From: Pseudomonas sp.
Lineage (GTDB): Bacteria; Pseudomonadota; Gammaproteobacteria; Pseudomonadales; Pseudomonadaceae
Length of the DNA stretch: 64,000 nt
Reading direction: 5' to 3'
NCBI GenBank assembly: GCA_030656145.1
Contig: JAUSOF010000042.1
Coordinates: forward strand, 1-64,000
Part shown: positions 10,802-19,944 of the stretch, in pieces
Position numbering within the stretch: the first letter of the stretch is position 1
How the letters are laid out: each line of letters opens with the position of its first letter
Position numbers and translations under genes: made by a program
Notes under the pieces: generated by a model
Told to the model about the DNA's origin: nothing
What the model saw: the letters and a program-made list of their open reading frames with translations, nothing else
Database searches by the model: none

Positions 10802-12280
10802 TCAGGCCAGGACCGTGCGCGCGTGAGCCCAGGCACGCAGCGCGCTGAGGTCTTCGGCCATCACCACCGACAAGGGTGCAGTGCTGTGGATGCTGTGCAA
10901 CAGCAAGGCCTGATCGACCGCCTGTTGTTGTGCCTGAGCGGCATACAGGGCACTAACCACCACCTGCTCGATCTCGGCGCCGGAAAACCCATCGCTGGCG
11001 AACGCCAGCATGGGTAGATCGAACCCGCCGGGTTCCAGCTCACGCCGCATCAGGTGAATGCGGAAGATTTCCGCGCGTACGGGCTGATCCGGCAAGTCCA
11101 CGAAGAACAGTTCATCGAAGCGGCCCTTGCGCACCAGCTCGGGCGGCAGGCGATCGATGGCATTGGCAGTCGCCACCATGAATACCGGCGCCTTGCGCTC
11201 AGCCATCCACGTCAGCAGGGTGCCGAGTACACGCTGGCTTACACCGCCGTCATGCTCGCCACTGGCCAGGCCTTTCTCGATCTCATCGATCCACAGCACA
11301 CAGGGCGCCATCTGTTCGGCAAGACTCAAGGCCTCACGCAGGTTGCGCTCGGTCTCGCCAAAGAACTTGTTGTACAGGCAGGCAAAGTCCAGACGCAGCA
11401 AGGGCAAGCCCCACAGTCCAGCCACGGCCTTAGCCGCCAGGCTCTTGCCACCACCCTGGACGCCGACCAACAGCATGCCTTTGGGCAGGTCGATGCTCGT
11501 ACCATCGAGGAAAACTCCCTGGCGTTCGGCCAGCCAGCGTTTGAGGTTGCTCAGGCCGCCGACATCGGCGAAGCGTGCGGTGTCGTACTCAAAGCTCAAC
11601 ACTCCTTCGAGGTCCAGCAACTTGAATTTGGTCTTATTCAGTTCCGGCAAGTCTTCCTGGGTTATGGCGCCGTCGTCACAAATCACCTTGCGCGCCAACA
11701 TCCGCGCTTCGCCATAACTCAAACCGCGCAGATTCTTCACCACTTGCTGCAAGGTACGATTGTCGGTGCGCACCCGGGCATTGCGATTACGCTCGCTCCA
11801 GCGGCTGGCTTCCTCGCGCACGATGACCAGCAACTGGTCTTCCGACGGCAGCGCCAGACTGAAGCGCGCGGCAAGGCGCTGCACCTCGGCCGGCAGCTTG
11901 CAGGCGTGGGACACCAGCACCAGGGTTGGCGCATGGGGCGTATCACGCATGGCGATTTCCTTGAGCAGGCGCACCAACGTCGGGTTGTCGGCAAGAAACG
12001 GATGCAAATCGCACAGCACATATAAATTCGCCTGCGGGTCAGCCTTGATCAGCCGCAATGCGGCCTCCGGATCCTGGGTCGCGCCATCACCCAACAGCTC
12101 ACCGCCGAAGCCCAGGCGCTGCAGACCTTCGGTCACCGACCAGGTGTGCAAACCGAGGCCACGCTTGACCGCCAGGCCAGTGAGGGTTTCCAACACGCGT
12201 GGCTCATCCCAGGACTCGATGAGGACCAGCTTGACCCTGGAGTCGAGCACCAGGCCCAGATCATGGATATCGTTCTTCAC
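10802..12280 (-). CDS. AAA family ATPase (Ycf46-like), function unknown
   Basis: A 492-residue single-module AAA protein. The first 235 residues form a conserved N domain resembling the Ycf46 family. The AAA core has Walker A GVQGGGKSLAAKA (about residue 273), Walker B CVLWIDEIEKG (about 327), a sensor 1 region VFMVATANAIDRLPPELVRKGRFDE, and a lid with GFSGAEIEQVV. All catalytic motifs are intact. The fold suggests a remodelling ATPase, but its target is unknown. It is divergent from the HIT gene and meets the SDR stop to stop. Corresponds to PA0657 by position as I recall. Confidence 0.87.
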   Translation of the reverse strand: MKNDIHDLGLVLDSRVKLVLIESWDEPRVLETLTGLAVKRGLGLHTWSVTEGLQRLGFGGELLGDGATQDPEAALRLIKADPQANLYVLCDLHPFLADNPTLVRLLKEIAMRDTPHAPTLVLVSHACKLPAEVQRLAARFSLALPSEDQLLVIVREEASRWSERNRNARVRTDNRTLQQVVKNLRGLSYGEARMLARKVICDDGAITQEDLPELNKTKFKLLDLEGVLSFEYDTARFADVGGLSNLKRWLAERQGVFLDGTSIDLPKGMLLVGVQGGGKSLAAKAVAGLWGLPLLRLDFACLYNKFFGETERNLREALSLAEQMAPCVLWIDEIEKGLASGEHDGGVSQRVLGTLLTWMAERKAPVFMVATANAIDRLPPELVRKGRFDELFFVDLPDQPVRAEIFRIHLMRRELEPGGFDLPMLAFASDGFSGAEIEQVVVSALYAAQAQQQAVDQALLLHSIHSTAPLSVVMAEDLSALRAWAHARTVLA

Positions 12281-12363
12281 ACCCGCTCCTTGTGGCAGTC
12301 ATCTGACCGGGATCAGCCAGGGGGCTAGACTCGGGCTTCATTCACAGGCCAGGAGAGTGCGCC

Positions 12364-12687
12364 ATGGACTGTCTGTTCTGCAAGATCGTCGCAGGGCAGA
12401 TACCCGCACGCAAACTTTATGAAAACGATCGGGTGATCGCCCCCAAGGCTCCCGTGCATGTTCTGGTCATACCGAAAAAGCATCTCCGCAGCCTCAACGA
12501 ACTCGGCGAAGACGACAACGCCTTGGCGGGACACGTTCTCTATAGCGCTCAGCGCCTGGCCAAGGAACAAGGCTGTGACGACGGTTTTCGCATGGTGATG
12601 AACTGCAATGAATTGGGAGGGCAAACTGTTTATCACATCCATATGCATGTCCTTGGCCAACGACAGATGATCTGGCCACCAGGCTGA
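12364..12687 (+). CDS. HIT family nucleotide-binding protein with a 5-residue internal gap
   Basis: Member of the HinT/HINT1 purine nucleoside phosphoramidase branch, 107 residues. The zinc-like N-terminal CLFCKI and the catalytic HIHMH are present, with the C-terminal VLGQRQMIWPPG. In relatives I remember, VIA is followed by FHDIAP or FRDISP, the strand that lines the nucleoside pocket and whose Asp binds the ribose. Here VIA at residues 24-26 runs straight into PKAPVH. The loss equals 15 nt in frame. The reading frame is open, so a protein is made, but nucleotide binding may be impaired. Clear ribosome site GGAGAG upstream. Divergent from the AAA ATPase. Confidence 0.85.
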   Translation: MDCLFCKIVAGQIPARKLYENDRVIAPKAPVHVLVIPKKHLRSLNELGEDDNALAGHVLYSAQRLAKEQGCDDGFRMVMNCNELGGQTVYHIHMHVLGQRQMIWPPG

Positions 12688-12784
12688 TCAAGCCGTACGG
12701 TCAGCATAACGGCCCTGACACCGGTCAAGCCGCAGCACATGGATTGGAGTAAACTGGATGCTATCTTTTAGCCGGAGGTGCCCA

Positions 12785-13432
12785 ATGGCCAGCGAACGTC
12801 ACTACTCCCCCGTAGACCGCCTGTTCCTGCAAGCGGACGCAGCTCTGCGTACCTTGCTGCCTTTCAGCGGTCAGCCCACTCGCCCCTCGCCAGCTATCGT
12901 GCAGACGGAAGCTGAACTGGATGAACCGACCGCGCGGCATGTCGCCGGCCTGATGCGCATCAACCACACGGGTGAGGTCTGCGCCCAGGCGCTGTACCAA
13001 GGCCAAGCGCTGACTGCCAAGCTGCCAGACGTGCGCGCCGCGATGGAGCATGCCGCCGATGAGGAAATCGATCATCTGGCCTGGTGCGAACAGCGCATTC
13101 GCCAGCTTGGCAGCCAACCGAGCGTACTCAACCCGCTGTTTTATGGCCTGTCTTTTAGCGTTGGCGCATTGGCCGGTCTGATCAGCGACAAGGTCAGCCT
13201 GGGATTTGTCGCCGCCACTGAAGATCAGGTAGTCAAACACCTGGACGATCACCTGCAACAGCTGCCAGCCAACGACGACAAGTCGCGGGCAATACTTGAG
13301 CAGATGCGCCTCGATGAAGAACGCCATGCCACCAGTGCATTGGAAGCAGGGGGGCTGCGCTTCCCCGCACCGGTAAAATTCGGCATGACACTCTTGTCCA
13401 AGGTCATGACCAAGAGCGCCTATCGGCTATAG
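12785..13432 (+). CDS. coq7: Demethoxyubiquinone hydroxylase
   Basis: Di-iron monooxygenase for the C6 hydroxylation step of ubiquinone synthesis. From [14 protein letters not shown] the length is 215 residues, with GCCGGAGGTGCCC just upstream. The paired carboxylate-bridged iron motifs of the family are seen as [15 protein letters not shown] (about 58-72), EEIDHLAW (about 94) and the late DEERHAT (about 177). The protein is peripheral to the inner membrane. In PAO1, as I recall, speD follows coq7; here the next gene is the OsmC-like one on the other strand. Confidence 0.94.
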   Translation: MASERHYSPVDRLFLQADAALRTLLPFSGQPTRPSPAIVQTEAELDEPTARHVAGLMRINHTGEVCAQALYQGQALTAKLPDVRAAMEHAADEEIDHLAWCEQRIRQLGSQPSVLNPLFYGLSFSVGALAGLISDKVSLGFVAATEDQVVKHLDDHLQQLPANDDKSRAILEQMRLDEERHATSALEAGGLRFPAPVKFGMTLLSKVMTKSAYRL

Positions 13433-13531
13433 CCATACGCACATCAACTGGCGAGCGGGTCACGGCAATCAGCCCGCGAGCCAGGCTATACCCGCGCGGG
13501 TCGAACTTAGCGGAGGCGGATGACTTTGCCG

Positions 13532-13954
13532 CTAAGCCAGTTCGACAATCTCGTAGTCGTGGGTGATCGCAACCCCGGCGCGCCCAAGCATGATCGAGGC
13601 CGAGCAATATTTCTCCGCCGACAGCTCCACCGCACGCTTGACTTGAGCCTCTTTCAGGCCGCGGCCCTTGACCACAAAATGCAGGTGAATCTTGGTGAAC
13701 ACCTTCGGCTCTTCGGTGGCCCGTTCGGCCTCGAGAAAGGCTTCACAGCTTTCTACCGGCTGCCTGGATTTTTTCAGGATGCTGACCACATCGAAGTTAC
13801 TGCAACCGCCGAGACCGATCAGCAACATCTCCATCGGGCGCACACCCAGGTTACGCCCGCCGCTCTCTGGCGGGCCGTCCATCACCACCGCGTGACCACT
13901 GCCCGACTCACCGATAAACAGGGCTTCGCCAGCCCATTGAATGCGCGCTTTCAT
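13532..13954 (-). CDS. OsmC family protein
   Basis: Small thiol-dependent peroxidase-like protein, 140 residues. The two family cysteines are present: one in LGGCSNFDVV (about residue 55) and one in EKYCSASIML (about 119), as expected for an OsmC/Ohr-type reductase of organic hydroperoxides. The subfamily is the YhfA/OsmC-like group, not classical OsmC, so the substrate is uncertain. The ATG at 13954 has a GGAGG 7 nt upstream, better than the TTG two codons earlier used by the ORF track. Probably a single-gene unit. Confidence 0.88.
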   Translation of the reverse strand: MKARIQWAGEALFIGESGSGHAVVMDGPPESGGRNLGVRPMEMLLIGLGGCSNFDVVSILKKSRQPVESCEAFLEAERATEEPKVFTKIHLHFVVKGRGLKEAQVKRAVELSAEKYCSASIMLGRAGVAITHDYEIVELA

Positions 13955-14345
13955 TACCAAGCCTCCGCTGTTAAAAAGGGGTCGCAGCTTATCACAGCAT
14001 TTTTCGCTACTTGGTTTCAGCCTTCAGGCTGAATGTTCCTCGGCTAGATGTTAGCCGTGTCGCAAAACCGGCCCCTGGTTTGCCGTGCTTGTTAAGCCGA
14101 CGCCGGATTGCTGGCACACTTGGACCAGATAACTATAAGAAATGGCTCTGTACTCGTTAACCGTTGTAACGGTCGTCGCTTGAAGCGTGCGTCGGGTGGC
14201 AATCCGTTTTAGCCCACCGCCACCCGCACTGAACACATGATGGGCTAAAGCCAAACCCTGGTTTGCGCCCAGCAGTTGACGGAGACATAGCCTAAGAAAT
14301 TGCCTGTCGGACAAAGGCTTTCCTTTTCATTTTCGGGACTCAGGC
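13955..14345. other. non-coding region upstream of vfr
   Basis: No supported ORF. It contains the dyad ACCGTTGTAACGGT near 14161-14172, and overlapping inverted repeats around 14195-14250 (GGGTGGC with GCCACCC, TAGCCCA with TGGGCTA) that could fold. A TTGACG hexamer at about 14276 may be part of a vfr promoter, but I cannot pair it with a good -10. I see no clear TGTGA-TCACA palindrome for Vfr autoregulation. Confidence 0.5.
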
Positions 14346-14990
14346 ATGGTCGCAATTACCCTTACACCTAAAATAAAGAATCTCGACAAACTTCTCGCGC
14401 ATTGTCACCGTCGCCGCTATACGGCAAAAAGCACCATCATCTATGCAGGTGATCGCAGCGAAACCCTGTTCTTCATCGTCAAAGGTTCGGTAACCATCCT
14501 GATTGAGGATGACGATGGCCGTGAAATGATCATCGCCTACCTCAATCCCGGTGATTTTTTCGGCGAGATGGGCCTGTTCGATAAGGACGGCGCCGAGAAA
14601 GAACGCAGCGCCTGGGTGCGTGCCAAGACCGAATGCGAAGTAGCCGAACTCAGCTACACCAAGTTCCGCGAACTGACCCAGCAAGACCCGGACATCCTCT
14701 ACGCCCTGGGCAGCCAGATGGCCGAGCGCTTGCGCAACACCACGCGCAAGGTCGGCGACCTGGCGTTTCTTGACGTCACCGGCCGCGTCGCACGCACCCT
14801 GCTTGACCTGTGCAAGCAGCCGGACGCCATGACCCACCCGGACGGCATGCAGATCAAGATCACTCGCCAGGAAATCGGCCGCATCGTCGGCTGCTCGCGC
14901 GAGATGGTCGGCCGCGTGCTCAAGGCCTTGGAAGAGCAAGGCCTGGTCAACGTCAAAGGCAAGACCATGGTGGTATTCGGTACGCGCTGA
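14346..14990 (+). CDS. vfr: cAMP receptor protein Vfr (CRP family regulator)
   Basis: Global transcription regulator that binds cAMP; in P. aeruginosa it controls virulence, quorum sensing and twitching. The protein has 214 residues. The cyclic nucleotide domain covers about 20-125 with the phosphate-binding cassette [10 protein letters not shown] and the arginine in [10 protein letters not shown] long dimer helix follows. The C-terminal helix-turn-helix (about 165-200, [22 protein letters not shown]) has the CRP recognition pattern. It is transcribed toward trpC, with a strong bidirectional terminator between them. High similarity to Vfr makes the name safe; the regulon here is not known. 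Confidence 0.95.
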   Translation: MVAITLTPKIKNLDKLLAHCHRRRYTAKSTIIYAGDRSETLFFIVKGSVTILIEDDDGREMIIAYLNPGDFFGEMGLFDKDGAEKERSAWVRAKTECEVAELSYTKFRELTQQDPDILYALGSQMAERLRNTTRKVGDLAFLDVTGRVARTLLDLCKQPDAMTHPDGMQIKITRQEIGRIVGCSREMVGRVLKALEEQGLVNVKGKTMVVFGTR

Positions 14991-15005
14991 CCCCACTACA
15001 GAGAT

Positions 15006-15035
15006 AAAAAAGCCGACGCATGCGTCGGCTTTTTT
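15006..15035. terminator. bidirectional intrinsic terminator between vfr and trpC
   Basis: A perfect 30-nt palindrome: AAAAAAGCCGACGCA followed by its reverse complement. It gives a GC-rich stem with a T-run on either strand, placed between the convergent stops of vfr and trpC. Confidence 0.93.
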
Positions 15036-15049
15036 CTGCGTGCCTGTAA

Positions 15050-15886
15050 TCAGTCCACATCCAGCGAGCTGATGACTCGCTTGCGTTCGGGGAAGAACAA
15101 GCGCTCAAGCTCAACGCCTGGGTTTTCAGCGCGCATAAATGCCTCACCCACCAGAAAAGCGTACACCTCGTTGATCTCCATCAGCTCGACATCGGCGCGA
15201 TTGAGGATGCCGCTCTCGGTCACCACCAGACGATCGCGCGGAACTCGCGGCAGCAGATCCAGGGTGGTTTCCAGGTTGAGTTCGAAGGTGTGCAGATTAC
15301 GGTTGTTGATGCCCACCAGCGGCGTGTCCAGGGTATTCAGCGCACGCTCCAACTCGTCGCCATCATGCACCTCGACCAGCACGTCGAGGTCGAAAGCCTT
15401 GGCGGTGGCCGCCAACTCGGCCATCTGCGCATCGGACAGCGCCGCCACGATCAACAGCACGCAATCAGCGCCCAGAGCCCGAGCCTCGATGACCTGGTAG
15501 GGATCGATCATGAAGTCCTTGCGGATCACCGGCAGCGAACAGGCGCTGCGCGCCTCCTGCAGGTAGAGGTCGGCGCCCTGGAAGTAATCCTGATCCGTCA
15601 GCACCGACAGGCAGGTTGCCCCGCCAGCCTGATAGCTGCGGGCGATGTCCGCAGGCACGAAGATCTCACGCAGCACACCCTTGCTCGGCGAAGCCTTCTT
15701 GATTTCGGCGATCACCGCCGGCTGCTTGCGTTTGGCCTGTTCCTGCAAAGCCCGGGCAAACCCCCGTGGCGTATCAGCGGCACGGGCTTGCTGCTCGACT
15801 TCCTCAAGGCCGACGATGGCGCGACGCTCGGCCACCTCTTCGGCCTTGCGGGCCAGGATCTTTTCCAGAATGGTGGGAATACTCAC
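15050..15886 (-). CDS. trpC: Indole-3-glycerol phosphate synthase
   Basis: Closes the indole ring in tryptophan synthesis, turning CdRP into indole-3-glycerol phosphate. The 278-residue protein is a TIM barrel with [11 protein letters not shown] (substrate lysine, about 57-67), [12 protein letters not shown] (about 120), [10 protein letters not shown] and the phosphate site VTESGI. It is monofunctional, without a fused TrpF. Its ATG overlaps the trpD stop by 4 nt. It is the last gene of trpEGDC. Confidence 0.96.
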   Translation of the reverse strand: MSIPTILEKILARKAEEVAERRAIVGLEEVEQQARAADTPRGFARALQEQAKRKQPAVIAEIKKASPSKGVLREIFVPADIARSYQAGGATCLSVLTDQDYFQGADLYLQEARSACSLPVIRKDFMIDPYQVIEARALGADCVLLIVAALSDAQMAELAATAKAFDLDVLVEVHDGDELERALNTLDTPLVGINNRNLHTFELNLETTLDLLPRVPRDRLVVTESGILNRADVELMEINEVYAFLVGEAFMRAENPGVELERLFFPERKRVISSLDVD

Positions 15887-16929
15887 CCTTGATTCTCCTG
15901 CTTGAATACCGCGGTAAAGGACACCAGTTCCTGCAGCTTCTCCCAGGCCAACCCGGTATGCAGCGCATCATGGGCCAGTTGCACACCTTCTTTCAGGCTG
16001 CTGGCCAGGTCACAGGCATACAACGCCGCACCGGCATTTAGCACAATCATGTCGGCCGCCTTCTGGCCCTGCTCACCCTTGCGCTTGGTCAGCGCATCAC
16101 GAATCAGTGCCAGCGATTGTTCGGCGTCATCGACGGTCAACCCGATCAGGCTCTGACTCTTGATGCCAAAATCTTCCGGCTGAATGATGTACTCACTCAC
16201 AATGCCGTCTTTCAGCTCAGCGACAAAAGTAGGTGCCGCCAGGCTGATCTCGTCCAGACCGTCCTGGGCATGCACCACCAGCACATGCTCACTGCCCAGG
16301 CGCTGCAGCACTTCGGCCAGGGGCCGGCACAGTGCCTTGCTGAACACCCCCAGCACCTGATGCTTGACCCCGGCAGGATTGGTCATCGGCCCGAGCATAT
16401 TGAAGAGGGTACGCAGGCCCAGTTCGCGACGCGGGCCGATGGCGTACTTCATCGCACCATGGTGGGCCGGGGCGAACATGAAGCCGACCCCCACACTCTC
16501 GACGCAACGCGCCACCTGCTCGGGGGTGAGATTGAGGTTGACCCCGGCGGCCTCCAGCAGATCGGCGCTGCCGCTCTTGCCCGAGACCGCGCGGTTACCG
16601 TGCTTGGCCACCCGGCCACCGGCGGCGGCGACGACGAAGGCCGCTGCGGTGGAAACGTTGAAGATATTCATGCCGTCGCCGCCGGTGCCGCAGGTGTCCA
16701 CCAGATGACTGGCGTTGATGCGCACCGGGGCGGCCAGCTCACGCATGAGCTGCGCCGCACCGACGATTTCGTCGATGGTCTCGCTCTTCATGCGCAAACC
16801 CATGAGGAAGGCACCGACCTGCGCATCGGTGCACTGGCCAGTCATGATCTCGCGCATCACATCCTGCATTTCGGCAGTGCTCAGATCGAGCTGATTGACT
16901 ACCCGGTCGAGGGCTTCCTTGATATTCAT
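15883..16929 (-). CDS. trpD: Anthranilate phosphoribosyltransferase
   Basis: Joins anthranilate to PRPP. The 348-residue length is normal. The glycine-rich PRPP loop DTCGTGGDG is at about 82-90, followed by [14 protein letters not shown] and [15 protein letters not shown]. It overlaps trpG upstream and trpC downstream by 4 nt each, which indicates translational coupling within the operon. Confidence 0.96.
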   Translation of the reverse strand: MNIKEALDRVVNQLDLSTAEMQDVMREIMTGQCTDAQVGAFLMGLRMKSETIDEIVGAAQLMRELAAPVRINASHLVDTCGTGGDGMNIFNVSTAAAFVVAAAGGRVAKHGNRAVSGKSGSADLLEAAGVNLNLTPEQVARCVESVGVGFMFAPAHHGAMKYAIGPRRELGLRTLFNMLGPMTNPAGVKHQVLGVFSKALCRPLAEVLQRLGSEHVLVVHAQDGLDEISLAAPTFVAELKDGIVSEYIIQPEDFGIKSQSLIGLTVDDAEQSLALIRDALTKRKGEQGQKAADMIVLNAGAALYACDLASSLKEGVQLAHDALHTGLAWEKLQELVSFTAVFKQENQG

Positions 16930-17522
16930 GCGCGCACGCCTCCTTGTTGCTTGAGGAAGTTGGCAAAGAGCTCATGGCCCTGCTCGGTGAGAATGGATTC
17001 CGGGTGGAACTGCACACCCTCGATGTTCAACGTCTTGTGCCGCAGGCCCATGATTTCATCGACAGCGCCGTCTTCGTGCTGGGTCCAGGCGGTCACTTCG
17101 AGGCAATCGGGCAGGGTTTCGCGCTTGACCACCAGGGAATGATAGCGGGTCACTGTCAGCGGATTGTTAAGACCGGCGAACACCCCGCTATTTTCGTGGA
17201 ACACCGGGCTGGTCTTGCCGTGCATCACCTGGCGGGCGCGCACCACATCACCACCGAAGGCCTGACCGATGCTCTGGTGACCCAGGCAGACGCCGAGAAT
17301 CGGCAGCTGGCCGGCAAAGTGCTGGATTACTGCCAGCGATACGCCGGCCTCGTTGGGCGTGCAGGGCCCGGGCGAAACCACAATGCGTTCGGGTTGCAGG
17401 GCGGCGATCTCGGCGACACTCAACTCGTCGTTACGGATCACACGCACCTCGGCACCCAACTCACCGAGGTACTGCACCACGTTGTAGGTGAAGGAGTCGT
17501 AATTGTCGATCATCAGCAGCAT
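16926..17522 (-). CDS. trpG: Anthranilate synthase component II (glutamine amidotransferase)
   Basis: Supplies ammonia from glutamine to TrpE. From [14 protein letters not shown] the protein has 198 residues; the track's 33-residue extension runs into trpE and is not real. The class I amidotransferase nucleophile is in [13 protein letters not shown] (about residue 80) and the His/Glu pair is in VQFHPESIL (about 172). It begins only 11 nt after trpE. In P. aeruginosa the trpE-trpG interval carries the pyocin cluster; here it is closed up. Confidence 0.96.
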   Translation of the reverse strand: MLLMIDNYDSFTYNVVQYLGELGAEVRVIRNDELSVAEIAALQPERIVVSPGPCTPNEAGVSLAVIQHFAGQLPILGVCLGHQSIGQAFGGDVVRARQVMHGKTSPVFHENSGVFAGLNNPLTVTRYHSLVVKRETLPDCLEVTAWTQHEDGAVDEIMGLRHKTLNIEGVQFHPESILTEQGHELFANFLKQQGGVRA

Positions 17523-17533
17523 GGCAAGACTCC

Positions 17534-19027
17534 TCAGCGCGGGTTCTGGTCGGGGACGGTTTGTTCGGCAAGCGCGACGGCGCGGAACATGGCGCGACGC
17601 TTGTTCAGGGTTTCTTCCCACTCCAGAGCCGGTACCGAGTCGGCAACGATGCCGGCGCCGGCCTGCACATGCAGTTCGCCGTCCTTGATCACTGCGGTGC
17701 GGATGGCGATGGCGGTGTCCATGTTGCCGTTCCAGGCCAGGTAACCGACGGCGCCACCGTAGACACCACGCTTGACCGGCTCTAGCTCGTCGATGATTTC
17801 CATCGCGCGGATTTTCGGTGCCCCGGACAGGGTGCCGGCCGGCAGGATCGCGCGCAGGGCGGCCATCGCCGTCAGGCCTTCCTTGAGCTGCCCGGTGACG
17901 TTGGAGACGATGTGCATGACGTTGGAATAGCGCTCGATCACCATCTTCTCGGTGAGCTTGACCGAGCCGGTGCTGGCGACCCGACCGACGTCGTTACGGC
18001 CCAGGTCGATCAGCATCAGGTGTTCGGCGACTTCCTTGGCGTCCGCCAGCAGATCCTGCTCCAGGGCCAGATCGGCCTCTTCATTGGCGCCGCGCGGGCG
18101 GGTGCCGGCGATCGGCCGCACCGTGACCAGACCGTCCTCGAGACGCACCAGTACTTCCGGCGAGCTGCCGACCACATGGAAGTCGCCGAAATTGAAGAAG
18201 TACATATAGGGCGTCGGATTGATGCAGCGCAGCGCCCGGTACAAATCGATGGGTGCGGCCTTGAACGGGATCGACATGCGCTGGGAAATCACCACCTGCA
18301 TGCAGTCGCCGGCGAGGATGTATTCCTTGATCGCACTGACCGAGCGTTCGTAGTCGTCGCGGCTGAAGCTGGAGCGGAATACCGGTTCGGCAGCGGGCGG
18401 CGCATTCAGGTCGACGCCCAGGCGCGGGGTAATCGGCTGGCGCAGCTTGCGCAGGATCTCCTGCAGACGTGCCTGGCCCTGTTCCAGGGCGCCCTCCTCG
18501 GCCGGATCGGCGAGGACGATGGCGTGCATCTTGCCGGCCAGATTGTCGAACACCACCACGGCGTCGGAGACCATCAGCAGGATATCCGGGGTACCCAGCG
18601 GGTCGGGATTGCTCCCCGCCGCCAGCTTCGGTTCGACGTAACGCACGCTGTCGTAGCCGAAGTAGCCGACCAGCCCGCCATTGAAACGCGGCAGCCCGGG
18701 CAGGGTCGGCACCTTGTAGCGTGCCTGGAACTGCTCAACGAAGGCCAGCGGGTCGGCGCACTCATGGCGCTCCACCTCGACGCCATCGACGCTGATGCTC
18801 ACGCGGTGACCATAGGCACGCAGCACAGTGCGCGCAGGCAGACCAATAATCGAGTAACGGCCCCATTTCTCGCCACCCTGGACCGACTCCAGCAGGTAGC
18901 TGTTGGCCTCGTCGGCCAGCTTCAGGTAGATCGACAGCGGGGTATCGAAATCGACCAGGGTTTCATAGGCAAGCGGAATGCGGTTATAGCCGGCAGCGGC
19001 TAAACGCAGGAATTCTTCGCGGATCAT
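17534..19027 (-). CDS. trpE: Anthranilate synthase component I
   Basis: Converts chorismate and ammonia to anthranilate, the first committed step to tryptophan. The start [16 protein letters not shown] gives 497 residues, with GAGG 8 nt upstream. The feedback-site region reads [15 protein letters not shown], with the conserved LLES serine that binds tryptophan in studied enzymes. The catalytic half contains [20 protein letters not shown] and [11 protein letters not shown]. All key motifs are intact. A leader peptide rich in Trp codons lies about 70 nt upstream, implying attenuation control in addition to feedback inhibition. Confidence 0.96.
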   Translation of the reverse strand: MIREEFLRLAAAGYNRIPLAYETLVDFDTPLSIYLKLADEANSYLLESVQGGEKWGRYSIIGLPARTVLRAYGHRVSISVDGVEVERHECADPLAFVEQFQARYKVPTLPGLPRFNGGLVGYFGYDSVRYVEPKLAAGSNPDPLGTPDILLMVSDAVVVFDNLAGKMHAIVLADPAEEGALEQGQARLQEILRKLRQPITPRLGVDLNAPPAAEPVFRSSFSRDDYERSVSAIKEYILAGDCMQVVISQRMSIPFKAAPIDLYRALRCINPTPYMYFFNFGDFHVVGSSPEVLVRLEDGLVTVRPIAGTRPRGANEEADLALEQDLLADAKEVAEHLMLIDLGRNDVGRVASTGSVKLTEKMVIERYSNVMHIVSNVTGQLKEGLTAMAALRAILPAGTLSGAPKIRAMEIIDELEPVKRGVYGGAVGYLAWNGNMDTAIAIRTAVIKDGELHVQAGAGIVADSVPALEWEETLNKRRAMFRAVALAEQTVPDQNPR

Positions 19028-19070
19028 TATCAGCCTCGTGGCTTGAGGGTAAACGGTTGTGTGCAAACGC

Positions 19071-19084
19071 GCCGCCTAAGCGGC
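19071..19084 (-). promoter_or_regulatory. candidate attenuator hairpin in the trpE leader
   Basis: GCCGC and GCGGC form a 5-bp stem with a 4-nt loop, 10 nt past the leader-peptide stop, followed by GCGTTTG on the minus strand. The U-run is short (three), so this is a weak terminator or only part of the real fold. A folding calculation is required to define the alternative structures. Confidence 0.35.
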
Positions 19085-19094
19085 CAAGATCGGG

Positions 19095-19139
19095 TCAGAG
19101 GCGCCAGCGCCAGCGGGCCAGGGCCTTGATGATGTTCAT
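19095..19139 (-). CDS. trpL: trpE leader peptide
   Basis: A 14-codon ORF too short for the track, reading MNIIKALARWRWRL then TGA. Two Trp codons sit close together near the end, as in attenuation leaders where a ribosome stalls when charged tRNA-Trp is scarce. It lies 67 nt upstream of the trpE start on the same strand, followed by a GC-rich dyad. Attenuation of trpE has been described in Pseudomonas putida. I infer the same mechanism here. Confidence 0.82.
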   Translation of the reverse strand: MNIIKALARWRWRL

Positions 19140-19210
19140 ACCGATTCTTGCGGACCAGCGCGTGCAGGTAACCACCACGGAGCTCTCTCAGGCAGGAGTA
19201 AAGTCTGGCA

Positions 19211-19239
19211 ACACTAGCGCAGCCGCCAGACCTAAGCAA
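19211..19239 (-). promoter_or_regulatory. candidate trpE promoter
   Basis: On the minus strand there is TTGCTT, a 17-nt spacer and TAGTGT, about 72 nt before the leader-peptide ATG. The position suits a leader transcript, but the hexamers are only moderate matches. Confidence 0.4.
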
Positions 19240-19254
19240 CCCGGCCAGCGTGGC

Positions 19255-19944
19255 TTAGCCGGCAACCAGCAACTGGCGCAAATCATCCAGCACCCGCAGC
19301 GGTCCTTCTTCAGCGATTGGGCGACCGTGGTTGTAACCGTAACTCAGCGCCACGCAGGGCACACCGGCCGCCTTGGCCGCCAGCACGTCATTGCGTGAAT
19401 CGCCGATAAACAGTGCCTGCCGCGCCTCGACCCGGGCCAGCTGCAACACATGCAGCAGCGCCGCCGGATCGGGTTTTTGCTGTGGCAGCGTGTCGCCGCC
19501 AATGATCCAACGGAAATAGCTGCCCAGGCCCTTTTCATCCAGCAGCGGCGCGACGAAGCGTTCGGGCTTGTTGGTGATGATCGCCATCTCGACCTGCTGC
19601 GCACGCAGCCAGTCGAGGGTTTCCAGCACGCCCGGATAAATCCGGGTCAAGCTGTGGTCATCGGCATAAGCCTGCATAAAAAGTTCGAGTGCCTGCTCGG
19701 CGTCGGCGTCGTCGATGTGCGCGTGCTGCAGACCACCGGCCAGGGCGCGTCGCACCAGCACTCGCGCCCCATTGCCGACCCAGTCGCGCACCTGCAGGGT
19801 GCCGGCTGCAGGCTGCCCGAGCTGGAGCAGACTCTTGTCCACCGCAGCAGCCAGATCCGGAACCGAATCGACCAGCGTACCGTCCAGGTCAAACATCACC
19901 AGACGCGGCAGTTCGCCCGCGAACAGTGCATGCAGTGCCGTCAC
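19255..19944 (-). CDS. gph: Phosphoglycolate phosphatase
   Basis: HAD-superfamily phosphatase of 229 residues that removes phosphate from 2-phosphoglycolate formed during DNA repair. Motif I is [15 protein letters not shown] at about residues 17-31, motif II is [10 protein letters not shown], and motif III/IV is KPDPAALLH...[12 protein letters not shown]. It overlaps rpe by 4 nt, the usual rpe-gph pairing in proteobacteria. A MurNAc-6-phosphate phosphatase (MupP) has similar sequence, but the rpe neighbour supports true Gph. Confidence 0.92.
   Translation of the reverse strand: MTALHALFAGELPRLVMFDLDGTLVDSVPDLAAAVDKSLLQLGQPAAGTLQVRDWVGNGARVLVRRALAGGLQHAHIDDADAEQALELFMQAYADDHSLTRIYPGVLETLDWLRAQQVEMAIITNKPERFVAPLLDEKGLGSYFRWIIGGDTLPQQKPDPAALLHVLQLARVEARQALFIGDSRNDVLAAKAAGVPCVALSYGYNHGRPIAEEGPLRVLDDLRQLLVAG

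Noticed and set aside
12146-12328. Possible small gene before the HIT gene
   Set aside because: Overlaps the AAA ATPase coding region on the opposite strand and has no supporting features.
14101-14150. sigma54 promoter (TGGCAC near 14112) upstream of vfr
   Set aside because: TGGCAC is present but the GC element is not at the required 10-nt distance from GG.
14051-14314. 87-residue minus-strand ORF upstream of vfr
   Set aside because: No ribosome site, no family similarity and a region dense in inverted repeats; kept as non-coding.
17912-19003. 363-residue plus-strand ORF opposite trpE
   Set aside because: Shadow of trpE with His/Asp/Gln-rich composition and no motif.
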